Shown in pieces: positions 33,289 to 41,180 of a stretch of DNA of 64,000 bases. Made by a program: the position numbers and the translations under genes. Below the pieces are notes generated by a model. It worked only from the letters and a program-made list of their open reading frames with translations, searched no databases and was not told where the DNA came from. Numbering within the stretch: the stretch's first letter is position 1; every line of letters begins with the position of its first letter. The DNA comes from Sphingorhabdus_B arenilitoris (GTDB taxonomy: Bacteria > Pseudomonadota > Alphaproteobacteria > Sphingomonadales > Sphingomonadaceae). The stretch is taken from NCBI RefSeq assembly GCF_042651485.1, contig NZ_JBHSDH010000005.1, positions 1 through 64,000 of the forward strand, read 5' to 3'.

Positions 33289-34083
33289 CTATACGCTCTT
33301 ATGCCTACGTCCGGGTGCTGGCGGGTCATTGGGCGGTCCGGCAAAACATTGCGCCATGGCCATCCATTCGCGCGCGGTTTCGCCAGTGACGCGCAGCTGC
33401 GTATCGGCAATATTGCGGCATTGCGTCACCACTTGGCAAAATTCCGCCGCTGCGCCTTCGATGCGTTCGTCGCTGCTTTCCTCGCCATAGTCCCAGATAA
33501 CCCCTGACGGCGCGGTCAACCGGACATATGGCATCGCGGCGGGCACCTCCATCCTGCGGTTTTTATAGGTCCAGCCAAATGTGTTAACGCCTAGCCGGAC
33601 GATATTGCCAATCGCGTCGCAATTGACCCGGTCTTGCCCCAGCACATCATATACCGCCTGCCCATGCGCCCATGTTTCCATCAGCCGCGCCGAAATACTT
33701 GACCTCGCACTCATATCCGGCCCCACCCACTTCAGCCGTGCCTTGGGATCGGCGGAGGCAAAATGCGCTGCCGTCTCGCGCGCACGTGCGATCCACGCCG
33801 ATAGCAACGCCTGCCCCGATAGGCCGCCCAAATAGGCCGCCTCCGCCTCGGTAAAGCGAATACCCCTCGCCCCTCCCATCAGACCGCGCAGCATAGCGGT
33901 AAATCCGGCCTCATCGGTCAAGGATAGATCGGCCGCGATATTCCAGACATGCAGATGGCGCAGGATATTGCTGATGGTCCAACGTTTGAACAATGTTTCT
34001 TGTTCAAAATCGGCGTCGGATAAGCGCGCAACTAAACCGTGAAGCGCTTCACATTCATCCAGAAAATCGTCAGCTTGTTGCAC
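33289..34083 (-). CDS. TIGR03084-family DinB-like metal-binding protein
   Basis: A 264-residue protein of the TIGR03084 family, related to mycothiol-dependent maleylpyruvate isomerases (DinB/MDMPI fold). The conserved triad of His residues appears in ILRHLHVWNIA, METWAHGQAVYDVLG and related segments; these bind a metal. It often sits with acyl-CoA dehydrogenases and thiolases in degradative clusters but has no proven activity. It starts with GTG at 34083, which lies inside the end of the thioesterase gene; AAAGGAAA precedes it at a suitable distance. Confidence 0.9.
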   Translation of the reverse strand: MQQADDFLDECEALHGLVARLSDADFEQETLFKRWTISNILRHLHVWNIAADLSLTDEAGFTAMLRGLMGGARGIRFTEAEAAYLGGLSGQALLSAWIARARETAAHFASADPKARLKWVGPDMSARSSISARLMETWAHGQAVYDVLGQDRVNCDAIGNIVRLGVNTFGWTYKNRRMEVPAAMPYVRLTAPSGVIWDYGEESSDERIEGAAAEFCQVVTQCRNIADTQLRVTGETAREWMAMAQCFAGPPNDPPAPGRRHKSV

Positions 34084-34501
34084 TTTCTGTTTCCTTTACT
34101 TTCGGCACTGCAAAAGTCGCAGACATCAGCGCGCAAATTTCTCCGTCCGCTTCCACTCGTCCTTGGGCAAAATCTATCTTGCGCCCAATTTTCGTAAAGC
34201 TGGTGATAAACTCCAACCATTGCCCCTCTTTGGCCGCAGTCAGAAACTCCATATTCAATGTGACGGTGACGAGCCCTAATGCCGGTTGATGTTGCTTTGC
34301 ACAGGATAGGCCCATCGCATTATCGGCCAGTGCAGAAATCATACCGCCATGAACAAAGCCGCGTGAATTGCAATGTTGTGACCCGGCCCGCATCGCTATA
34401 ATCACTGCCGCGTCGGTTATTTTTGAATATAGCGGCTCCCAAGGGTCGGTGAGCGGGCTTTTGCGAAAATGCGGAATAAATCCTGCTGGTAACGCGTTCA
34501 T
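34070..34501 (-). CDS. PaaI-family hotdog thioesterase
   Basis: A 143-residue hotdog-fold acyl-CoA thioesterase. The SRGFVHGGMISALADNAMG motif carries the HGG loop and the conserved Asp/Asn region; the C-terminal strand GRVEADGEICALMSATFAV is typical. It would release free acids from CoA esters. The start is the ATG at 34501, directly after the acyl-CoA dehydrogenase stop (34503-34505) with almost no gap, so the two are coupled. The frame overlaps the TIGR03084 gene by 14 bases downstream. Confidence 0.93.
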   Translation of the reverse strand: MNALPAGFIPHFRKSPLTDPWEPLYSKITDAAVIIAMRAGSQHCNSRGFVHGGMISALADNAMGLSCAKQHQPALGLVTVTLNMEFLTAAKEGQWLEFITSFTKIGRKIDFAQGRVEADGEICALMSATFAVPKVKETESATS

Positions 34502-34502
34502 A

Positions 34503-35774
34503 TCATCCCCTTCCCATGAAACCGAACATATGCCCAGCGACCTTGCGCATTTGTATCTCCTCTGCGCCTTCGGTGATGCGGTAACGGCGGTGGTGGCGGT
34601 AGATATGTTCAAACGGCTTATGCCGGGAATAGCCAATACCGCCATGCACTTGCATCGCCATATCGGCGGCGTTGCAGACAAGCCGGTTGGCTTTATAATT
34701 GCACATGGATACTTTATCGGACAGGCGAATGGCGACTTCTGGCTTGGTCATGCCGTCCATTTCAGCGGCGGTTTTATAAATCAGCAGCCGCAGCATTTCC
34801 GCATCGGTTTGCAGCTCAACAAGCGGAAATTGTATCGCCTGATTCACCGCAAGCGGTTTACCAAATGGTTTGCGCTCTATGGCGTAACGCACGGATTCGT
34901 CGATACAATATTGCGCCGCACCCAATGACGATGCCGCTTGCCTGATGCGGTTTTCGTGGACAAAATGCTGTGCACAGGCAAGGCCATTTTCAACGTCTCC
35001 CAGCACCATACGCCCCGGAACCCACACATCCTTAAAGGATACTTTGGGATGATCAGTGGGCATGTTGAATGTCCACATATATTCACCAATTTCAAAGCCA
35101 GGGGTGCCATAGGGCACAAGAAAACATCCTATGCCCCGCGCGCTGCCATCATCGCCGCTATGCCGGGCAAAAACCATGCAATGGGTGGCGACATGGCTGC
35201 CCGTCGTCCACATTTTCTCGCCATTGATACGCCAGCCTTCCTCGCCGCCGCGCACCTCTGCTACGGCGCGTGTTTCCATCCATGTGGCATCCGACCCGTG
35301 CGCTTCCTCGGTCAGGCCAAAGCTCCACATCATTTTTCCCTCGAGCATGGCGGGGATATATTCGGCTTTCTGCTGCTCCGTCCCAAAATCGCGGACCATC
35401 AATGGCTGCACCAAATTACCGACAATGCTGCTTTCATTTTGCAGGTCATTATGCAGGCCGAGCCCCTTGGCCGCCAAATGGTGCCGGATCACCGCCATGC
35501 CCAGATTGCTGCCGTCCTGCCCGCCATATTCCTGTGGCAGCGCATAACGATAATGCCCCGCCGCGTCGGCAAGCTTGCGCATTTCATGCAGCAGCGCCTC
35601 CCATTCTTCATTGGGCAGGCCGCCGCGGTCCCAATCGGTCCGTGCATCTTCCCGGCGATGGTCGAAAAAGCGGATATTGTCGCTGCGCTGCTCGATCGGC
35701 TTAATCTCCCGCTCGATAAATTCATCCAGCACCGCCAGATAGTCTGTAATCTCCTTCGGGATTTCAAATAGCAT
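34503..35774 (-). CDS. Acyl-CoA dehydrogenase
   Basis: A 423-residue FAD-dependent acyl-CoA dehydrogenase, introducing a trans-2 double bond into an acyl-CoA thioester. Signature motifs are FGLTEEAHGSDATWMETRA, WRINGEKMWTTGSHVATHCM in the middle and QVHGGIGYSRHKPFEHIYRH with YRITEGAEEIQ at the C-terminus. The start is the ATG at 35774 with GGAGG five bases upstream; an ATG at 35786 is an alternative. It probably begins the operon ACAD - thioesterase - TIGR03084 - thiolase. The substrate cannot be told from sequence. Confidence 0.96.
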   Translation of the reverse strand: MLFEIPKEITDYLAVLDEFIEREIKPIEQRSDNIRFFDHRREDARTDWDRGGLPNEEWEALLHEMRKLADAAGHYRYALPQEYGGQDGSNLGMAVIRHHLAAKGLGLHNDLQNESSIVGNLVQPLMVRDFGTEQQKAEYIPAMLEGKMMWSFGLTEEAHGSDATWMETRAVAEVRGGEEGWRINGEKMWTTGSHVATHCMVFARHSGDDGSARGIGCFLVPYGTPGFEIGEYMWTFNMPTDHPKVSFKDVWVPGRMVLGDVENGLACAQHFVHENRIRQAASSLGAAQYCIDESVRYAIERKPFGKPLAVNQAIQFPLVELQTDAEMLRLLIYKTAAEMDGMTKPEVAIRLSDKVSMCNYKANRLVCNAADMAMQVHGGIGYSRHKPFEHIYRHHRRYRITEGAEEIQMRKVAGHMFGFMGRG

Positions 35775-35860
35775 CACAGCCTCCATTTCTCGTTTACCTG
35801 AACCGGTGGCACCTATTTCCGCACAGCATTGGAGAGGTTGGCAAGCGAGTCACGGCGCGG

Positions 35861-36235
35861 TCATGCCTTTTTCTGCCAATAGTCAAAGGCAATCTGCTGC
35901 ACGTCTTTCAAATAACGGCGCGCGGCATGGCTTTCAAATTCGCCGACAAAATCATGGCGGGCAAGCCACCATCCCTGCCCGGGCAGACCGTCATCTTCGC
36001 GCACCACAAGGCAGGCCAGCTCCGGCTCGCCAACACCGCGCCCGGCGGCATCGATGGCGTCGAGCACCTTGCACAAAGCCCGCATTTTCGGGCGCGAAAA
36101 GCTATAGCCCAATAGCATCAGCAATTCGGAATAGCTGAAAACCTGACCGGCCTGCGCGGCTTCACACAGCAAGCTGCGTACGTCATCGACATTCATCCGC
36201 GATTTTTTGGCGGCAGGATTTTCGGCCTTTTCCAT
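35861..36235 (-). CDS. Hypothetical winged-helix-like protein
   Basis: A 124-residue basic soluble protein. After a charged N-terminus, the segment VFSYSELLMLLGYSFSRPKM followed by RALCKVLDAIDAAGRG and GEPELACLVVREDDGLPG resembles the DNA-binding part of MGMT/alkyltransferase-like proteins, without a detectable methyl-acceptor Cys motif. That comparison is my inference; it may be an unrelated small protein. The ATG at 36235 sits one base after the flavoenzyme stop (TAATATG), so the two genes are translated together. It is the last gene of this operon. Confidence 0.68.
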   Translation of the reverse strand: MEKAENPAAKKSRMNVDDVRSLLCEAAQAGQVFSYSELLMLLGYSFSRPKMRALCKVLDAIDAAGRGVGEPELACLVVREDDGLPGQGWWLARHDFVGEFESHAARRYLKDVQQIAFDYWQKKA

Positions 36236-36236
36236 A

Positions 36237-37211
36237 TTAAGCAGCAATCCCGGCCAGACGTTTTTGAATAATCTCCTCCGCCTGCGCCATAATCCGGTCG
36301 ATCAGCTCCTTACAGGTCGGAATGTCATTGATAAGGCCAGCGACCATACCGCAAGACCACGCGCCTGCATCCATATCGCCTTCCATCATAATCCGCGGAT
36401 AGACGCCCGCCACCTGTTCAATCACGTCGGTAAATTGCAGATTATCGCCTTTTTCTTTTTCAATCTCCAGCAAGCGTTCGACCGCCGCGTTGGTCATCAC
36501 CCGTTCGGTATTGCGCAGCGGACGCATGACAAGGCGGGTGTCCAATTCGCTCGCCGCCACGATGGCCGCTTTCACATTCTCATGCACCGGCGCTTCTTTG
36601 GTGGCGATGAAACGTGTGCCCATATTCATGCCCTCCGCGCCCATTGCCATGGCGGCAACGAGGCTGCGGCCGTCGGCCATACCGCCCGAGGCAACGAAGG
36701 GAATTTCCAGCTCATCAGCAGCGCGGGGCAGCAAGATCATGTTGGGAATATCGTCTTCGCCGGGATGGCCGCCGCATTCAAATCCATCAACGCTGACCGC
36801 ATCGCATCCGATCGATTGCGCCTTTAAGCTATGCCGCACGCTGGTACATTTGTGGATCACTTTAATCCCGGCGTCATGCAGCGCAGGCAGCACCTGAACC
36901 GGGTTGTTACCAGCGGTTTCGACAACTTTGACTCCGCCATCAATAATGGCTTTCACCATGCCCGGATAATCGGGGCTATTGACCACGGGCAGGAATGTCA
37001 GGTTAACGCCAAATGGTTTGTCGGTCATATCTTTACAGCGCGCAATTTCGTTGGCGAGGTCCGCCGCCGATTTCTGCGTCAGGCCCGTGATGATGCCAAG
37101 ACCGCCCGCATTGGATACGGCGGCGGCCATTTCGGCAAAACCGACATAATGCATTCCGCCTTGAATGATCGGATGTTCAATCCCGAACAGCTCTGTGATC
37201 CGTGTTTTCAT
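36237..37211 (-). CDS. Nitronate monooxygenase-type flavoenzyme (first paralog)
   Basis: A 324-residue FMN-binding TIM-barrel enzyme of the nitronate monooxygenase / NAD(P)H-dependent flavin oxidoreductase family. PIIQGGMHYVGFAEMAAAVS, GLGIITGLTQ, DKPFGVNLT, SVDGFECGGHPGEDD and VASGGMADGRSLVAAMAMGA are typical FMN- and substrate-site motifs. It starts with the ATG at 37211 (GGGAG upstream), followed by a 21-base gap from the next paralog, so the pair is likely an operon. It differs from the other paralog (37233-38171) at many positions but shares length and fold, suggesting duplication or two substrates. Confidence 0.92.
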   Translation of the reverse strand: MKTRITELFGIEHPIIQGGMHYVGFAEMAAAVSNAGGLGIITGLTQKSAADLANEIARCKDMTDKPFGVNLTFLPVVNSPDYPGMVKAIIDGGVKVVETAGNNPVQVLPALHDAGIKVIHKCTSVRHSLKAQSIGCDAVSVDGFECGGHPGEDDIPNMILLPRAADELEIPFVASGGMADGRSLVAAMAMGAEGMNMGTRFIATKEAPVHENVKAAIVAASELDTRLVMRPLRNTERVMTNAAVERLLEIEKEKGDNLQFTDVIEQVAGVYPRIMMEGDMDAGAWSCGMVAGLINDIPTCKELIDRIMAQAEEIIQKRLAGIAA

Positions 37212-37232
37212 ATTCAAAAACTCCCTCTAAAT

Positions 37233-38171
37233 TTATGCCTCCGCCAATGCGCTCATGCTGTGCATCACGGTGTGAAATTCGGCAATTACTTCGTCAACAA
37301 TCCTTTTGATGGGCTTAACCTCATCAATGCGCCCGGCGACCTGTCCCGACAAAGCGATCGCCGCATTCATATCGCCGCCGAAATACAGGTCGAGCGCATT
37401 GCTCATCTCCATCATAATATGTTCGGGCGGATTGGACTCAATCGCCGCCGTCCGCTCGGTCTTTAACGCTCGCAACGCTGGCCCTTGCCCATGCCGGTTT
37501 AGGAAGACGGTGCCGGTTTCGGGGGCGTCCAATATCGCCTGCTTCCAATTGTCATGCACTGGGCTTTCCGCCGAGCTAACGATGCGCGTGCCCATTTGGA
37601 TGCCCTCTGCGCCGAGGGCAAAGGCCGCCGCCATTGTCCGCCCGCAGGTCATGCCGCCCGCCGCGATGATCGGCACATCGACCTTCTCCCGGATCAGCGG
37701 CAACAGCACCATCAACGCGACATCATCCTTATTCTTAAATCCGCCGCCCTCGCCGCCTTCGACCACCAACCCATCGACGCCTGCATCAATCGCTTTAAAT
37801 GCGCCCGCCAAATTGGGGACGACGTGAAACACGGTCAGCCCCGCCTCCTTTAACGGGCCGCAATAGCGGTTGGGATCGCCCGCCGATGTGGTGACAAATT
37901 TAATCCCTTGATCCGCAACAAAATCGACAATGCCCGGGTCACGGACGAAAGCCTGCGCGATATTCACGCCAAACGGCTTTTCGGTAAGGTCGCGCATCTT
38001 CAATATCTCTTCGCGGATATTGTCGAGTTCCCCCGATGACGTTTCGATAATCCCCATCCCGCCCGCATTCGACATGGCCGACGCCACAGGTGAACGCGCA
38101 ATCCAGCCCATCGGTGCCTGCACAATCGGATATTCGATGCCCAGCATTTCGGTAACGCGGTTGCGGATCAT
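37233..38171 (-). CDS. Nitronate monooxygenase-type flavoenzyme (second paralog)
   Basis: A 312-residue paralog of the preceding enzyme. Motifs are PIVQAPMGWIARSPVASAMS, GMGIIETSSGELDN, EKPFGVNIAQAF, VVEGGEGGGFKN and AAGGMTCGRTMAAAFALGAE. Start ATG at 38171 has GGAGAGAG six bases upstream; longer frames upstream lack this site. It is divergent from the class II aldolase with a symmetric operator-like sequence in the gap (38216-38231). Members of this family reduce or oxidise diverse compounds, so a specific reaction is not claimed. Confidence 0.92.
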   Translation of the reverse strand: MIRNRVTEMLGIEYPIVQAPMGWIARSPVASAMSNAGGMGIIETSSGELDNIREEILKMRDLTEKPFGVNIAQAFVRDPGIVDFVADQGIKFVTTSAGDPNRYCGPLKEAGLTVFHVVPNLAGAFKAIDAGVDGLVVEGGEGGGFKNKDDVALMVLLPLIREKVDVPIIAAGGMTCGRTMAAAFALGAEGIQMGTRIVSSAESPVHDNWKQAILDAPETGTVFLNRHGQGPALRALKTERTAAIESNPPEHIMMEMSNALDLYFGGDMNAAIALSGQVAGRIDEVKPIKRIVDEVIAEFHTVMHSMSALAEA

Positions 38172-38215
38172 GGCGGCTCTCTCCATTTGAGTCGTTTTTT
38201 GCAACCTTTCGGAGA

Positions 38216-38231
38216 TTTACGTTTACGTCAA
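38216..38231. promoter_or_regulatory. Operator-like palindrome TTTACGTTTACGTCAA
   Basis: A near-perfect 16-base dyad lying between the divergent flavoenzyme and class II aldolase genes. Its form resembles binding sites of MerR-type regulators (LiuR-like) of acyl-CoA and amino-acid catabolism. No cognate regulator of that type is in the window; the TetR gene at 39254 is nearby and could bind it instead. Confidence 0.5.
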
Positions 38232-38280
38232 GCGGTCAATATGTTTTAATCGAGGTAAGAGGACTCGCGTGAGGAGAGAA

Positions 38281-39126
38281 ATGATGGCGACCGCAGCAAA
38301 AGAAACGCAAAATGCAATGAACACGGCCCCGGGTTTCAATATACCCGATCCGGCCAGTATAGAGCGGCTGGAGAGCAAAGTGTCCGACGCCGAATGGCGG
38401 CTGCGCTGTGACCTTGCCGCGACCTACCGGCTATGCGCCATGCATGGTTGGACCGATTTGGTTTTCACGCATATCTCCGCACGCTTGCCCGATGAAGATG
38501 GCGAAGAACGGTTTCTGATCAATCCCTACGGCGTGCTGTTTGACGAGATGACGGCATCATCGCTCGTTAAAATCGACCTGAACGGGAATATCAAACAAGA
38601 CACACCCTATTTCATCAATCCCGCCGGCTTCACCATCCATAGCGCGGTGCATAGCGCCCGGCATGACGCCGGATGCGTCATCCATGTCCACACGCCCTAT
38701 GGCATTGCCGTATCGATCCAAAAAGATGGGCTGCGCCGTTATTCGCAATTTTCGATGCAGGTGCAGGAGGATCTGGCCTATCATGATTATGAAGGCATCG
38801 CGCTCGATCTGGATGAGCGGGAGCGGCTGATCGCGGATTTGGGCACACATAGCCTTTTGATGTTGCGCAATCACGGCACGCTGACCGTTGGGCAAAATTG
38901 CGCGATTGCGTTTTTGCGGATGTATTTCCTCGAAAATGCCTGCAAGACACAAATATTGGCGCAGGCCGTGGGCAGCGAAGACAAGCTGAATGAAGAGCCC
39001 AAGGCCATGGGTGAGCGCGTATATCAGCAAGGTGCGAGCGCATTTGTACCCGGCCTTGGCGACAATCTGATCTGGCCGGGCTTGATGCGCAAATTGCAGC
39101 GGACAAATCCGGGGCATGATTATTAA
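38281..39126 (+). CDS. Class II aldolase/adducin-family protein
   Basis: A 281-residue protein of the class II aldolase/adducin family, zinc-dependent aldolases of fuculose/ribulose phosphate type and relatives. The zinc-binding histidines lie in CVIHVHTPYGIAVS and in LLMLRNHGTLTVGQN. The N-terminal WRLRCDLAATYRLCAMHGWT and FLINPYGVLFDEMTASSLV are typical. In sphingomonads such genes often occur in aromatic or acyl catabolism clusters, where the substrate is not known. Start at the ATG 38281 with GAGGAGAG just upstream; a GTG at 38269 is a weaker choice. Divergent from the flavoenzyme genes and followed by a TetR gene on the other strand. Confidence 0.91.
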   Translation: MMATAAKETQNAMNTAPGFNIPDPASIERLESKVSDAEWRLRCDLAATYRLCAMHGWTDLVFTHISARLPDEDGEERFLINPYGVLFDEMTASSLVKIDLNGNIKQDTPYFINPAGFTIHSAVHSARHDAGCVIHVHTPYGIAVSIQKDGLRRYSQFSMQVQEDLAYHDYEGIALDLDERERLIADLGTHSLLMLRNHGTLTVGQNCAIAFLRMYFLENACKTQILAQAVGSEDKLNEEPKAMGERVYQQGASAFVPGLGDNLIWPGLMRKLQRTNPGHDY

Positions 39127-39253
39127 GCTGCGTTTGTCATTCTGGCTAAAGCGGGGGTGACGAACTTATGTGCTGGACAGTCGCTAAAGTTTGAAGCGCA
39201 ACACGGCTCCAGCTCGATCCCCACCGAATTGTGCCTGAAGAAACCGCGCGCCC

Positions 39254-39886
39254 TTAAGAAACCACGCGCATGGCCGAGGCTGTATCGGATTGCGCCGCAG
39301 TAAGCCCGCGGAAAATCGTAGCAATAATGATCGCCAATTTATCTTCTGACAAATTATGCAGCACCAGCCGCATGACATCGGGGCTACAATAAGGATTGAC
39401 CATTTGATTGATCAACGAGACACATTGATCGATCGAATAGCCTTTGAAATACCCCTCCTCCATCGCATCGGCGACCACCATCGCCAGATAATGATCGCCT
39501 AAATCAACATAGCCTTTGACCACGTCAAAATGCTGATTACCCAGCAAGCAATAGCTTTCGAACAGGCCGGGATCTTCGTTGTATCTTTCGCGCATCAGCA
39601 CAAAACGCCGCGCAAAAAAGGCCAGCATTTTTTCCTGCGCGGGCATATCGGAGGCGGTGACCTCCTCCATCACCGCGACCTTGTCCGCAAACCATGCCTC
39701 TGCAACCGCCTCCAGCAATGCCTCTTTGCTGTCGAAAAAGCGGTAGATATTGGACGGCGACATGCCCGCAGCAGCGGCCAGTTCGGTCATGGAAATATCC
39801 ATCGCGCCGCGTTCGCCGATCAATTTTTCGACCGTGGCCAGCAACAATTTTCTGCCGGCTTCTATGTCTGTTTGCGGGCGGGCCAT
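39254..39886 (-). CDS. TetR-family transcriptional regulator
   Basis: A 210-residue regulator. The helix-turn-helix is ISMTELAAAAGMSPSNIYRF followed by FDSKEALLEAVAEAW (about residues 31-65), and the rest is a helical ligand domain. LLGNQHFDVVKGYVDL and a C-terminal FRGLTAAQSDT resemble the TetR/AcrR COG3226-like group. It lies next to the class II aldolase and dinB; its target is not certain. Near the stop codon the DNA contains the direct repeat AAGAAACC(G/A)CGCG (39241-39253 and 39259-39271). Confidence 0.9.
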   Translation of the reverse strand: MARPQTDIEAGRKLLLATVEKLIGERGAMDISMTELAAAAGMSPSNIYRFFDSKEALLEAVAEAWFADKVAVMEEVTASDMPAQEKMLAFFARRFVLMRERYNEDPGLFESYCLLGNQHFDVVKGYVDLGDHYLAMVVADAMEEGYFKGYSIDQCVSLINQMVNPYCSPDVMRLVLHNLSEDKLAIIIATIFRGLTAAQSDTASAMRVVS

Positions 39887-39939
39887 AAGTCACCTGTGTT
39901 AAGAGGATAAATCACTTTTGTGATATATGAAAAATATCT

Positions 39940-41070
39940 TCAATTTTCAATATCGTCAAAGATAAAATGCGCCTGCCCGTTATCATTCTCCTCTTGCCCA
40001 TCTGCTCCGGCCAGATTGGACAAGGTCAGGCCGAGCAAGCGGATGCCCATTTTTGCGGGCAGTATCGTGCCGAGCAATTGATGGCCAATGGCGGCAAATT
40101 CTGCGCGATCTCGGATCATATGCCCCGCGCTTTGCGAACGGGTCAGCGTTTGGAAATCGGCATAACGCAGCTTTAACGTGACCGTCCGCCCCGCCGCTTC
40201 GCAATTTTCGATCCGGTCCCAAACGGTCGCGATAATTTCGTCGAGCGCGCTGCGCAATTCAGTCTCGCTTTGTTTATCGTCAAAATAGGTGCGTTCCCCG
40301 CCGATGGATTTGCGGGTGCGATCGGGGTTAACGGGCCGGTCGTCAATGCCGCGAGCCGCTTGATAAAGATATTCACCCCAGCTGCCAAAATGCCGGATCA
40401 GCCATATTTGATCCTTTGCGCGCAAGTCTGCGCCCGTTTCAATGCCAAGCTTCGCCATTTTTTCCGCCGTACGCGGCCCCACCCCATGAAAGCGCCGCAC
40501 CGGCAGGCTCGCGACAAAATCCGGCCCTTGTTCGGGCAGGATGACGCACATGCCGTCGGGCTTATTCTGATCACTGGCGATTTTGGCGATGAATTTATTG
40601 TAACTGACCCCGGCGCTGGCGGTTAAGCCAGTTTCCTCGGCAATGGCAGCGCGGATGGCGCGGGCGATTTTGATCGCGCTGCCAATCCCTTGCTTGTCAT
40701 GGGTGACATCCAGATAGGCCTCATCGAGCGACAGCGGCTGGATCAAATCGGTATGGCGGGCAAATATCTCTCGTATCTGCCGCGATACTTCTCGGTAGGC
40801 ATCAAATCGTGAGCGCACAAAAATCAAGTCGGGGCACAGCCGTAACGCACGCGATGACGGCATCGCTGACTTCACACCAAATTGGCGCGCTTCATAGCTG
40901 GCGGCGGCCACTACGCCGCGTTTTGACGACCCACCAACCGCAACTGGCTTACCCCGCAATTCGGGGTTGTCGCGTTGTTCCACACTGGCAAAAAACGCAT
41001 CCATATCGACATGGATGATTTTGCGCAGCGATTGCGGCGATACATTGTCCGGGCGGCTTGTGCTCTGCAT
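39940..41070 (-). CDS. dinB: DNA polymerase IV
   Basis: A 376-residue Y-family translesion polymerase. N-terminal RKIIHVDMDAFFASVEQRDN carries the first catalytic Asp, LSLDEAYLDVTHDKQGI the second pair, then ASAGVSYNKFIAKIASDQNK (palm/fingers) and a little-finger domain from about residue 240. It is error-prone and helps replicate damaged DNA. The start is ambiguous: the ATG at 41070 gives a 20-residue lead-in; an ATG at 41109 is open. Divergent from the MFS transporter gene with about 110 bases between. No LexA-box was clear. Confidence 0.97.
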   Translation of the reverse strand: MQSTSRPDNVSPQSLRKIIHVDMDAFFASVEQRDNPELRGKPVAVGGSSKRGVVAAASYEARQFGVKSAMPSSRALRLCPDLIFVRSRFDAYREVSRQIREIFARHTDLIQPLSLDEAYLDVTHDKQGIGSAIKIARAIRAAIAEETGLTASAGVSYNKFIAKIASDQNKPDGMCVILPEQGPDFVASLPVRRFHGVGPRTAEKMAKLGIETGADLRAKDQIWLIRHFGSWGEYLYQAARGIDDRPVNPDRTRKSIGGERTYFDDKQSETELRSALDEIIATVWDRIENCEAAGRTVTLKLRYADFQTLTRSQSAGHMIRDRAEFAAIGHQLLGTILPAKMGIRLLGLTLSNLAGADGQEENDNGQAHFIFDDIEN

Positions 41071-41180
41071 TGGGGGCAGAATATCGCCTTTATCGGATAT
41101 ATGCAGCATATAATCTGCGGCCCCCGGCTGTGGGTGATTTCCCTATAGCTTATATAGCGGCAACGCGGCATAGCGGGGTG

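Noticed and set aside
34039..34052. Perfect 14-base palindrome GTGAAGCGCTTCAC
   Set aside because: It lies inside a coding region near the start of the TIGR03084 gene; a few such palindromes are expected by chance in 64 kb.
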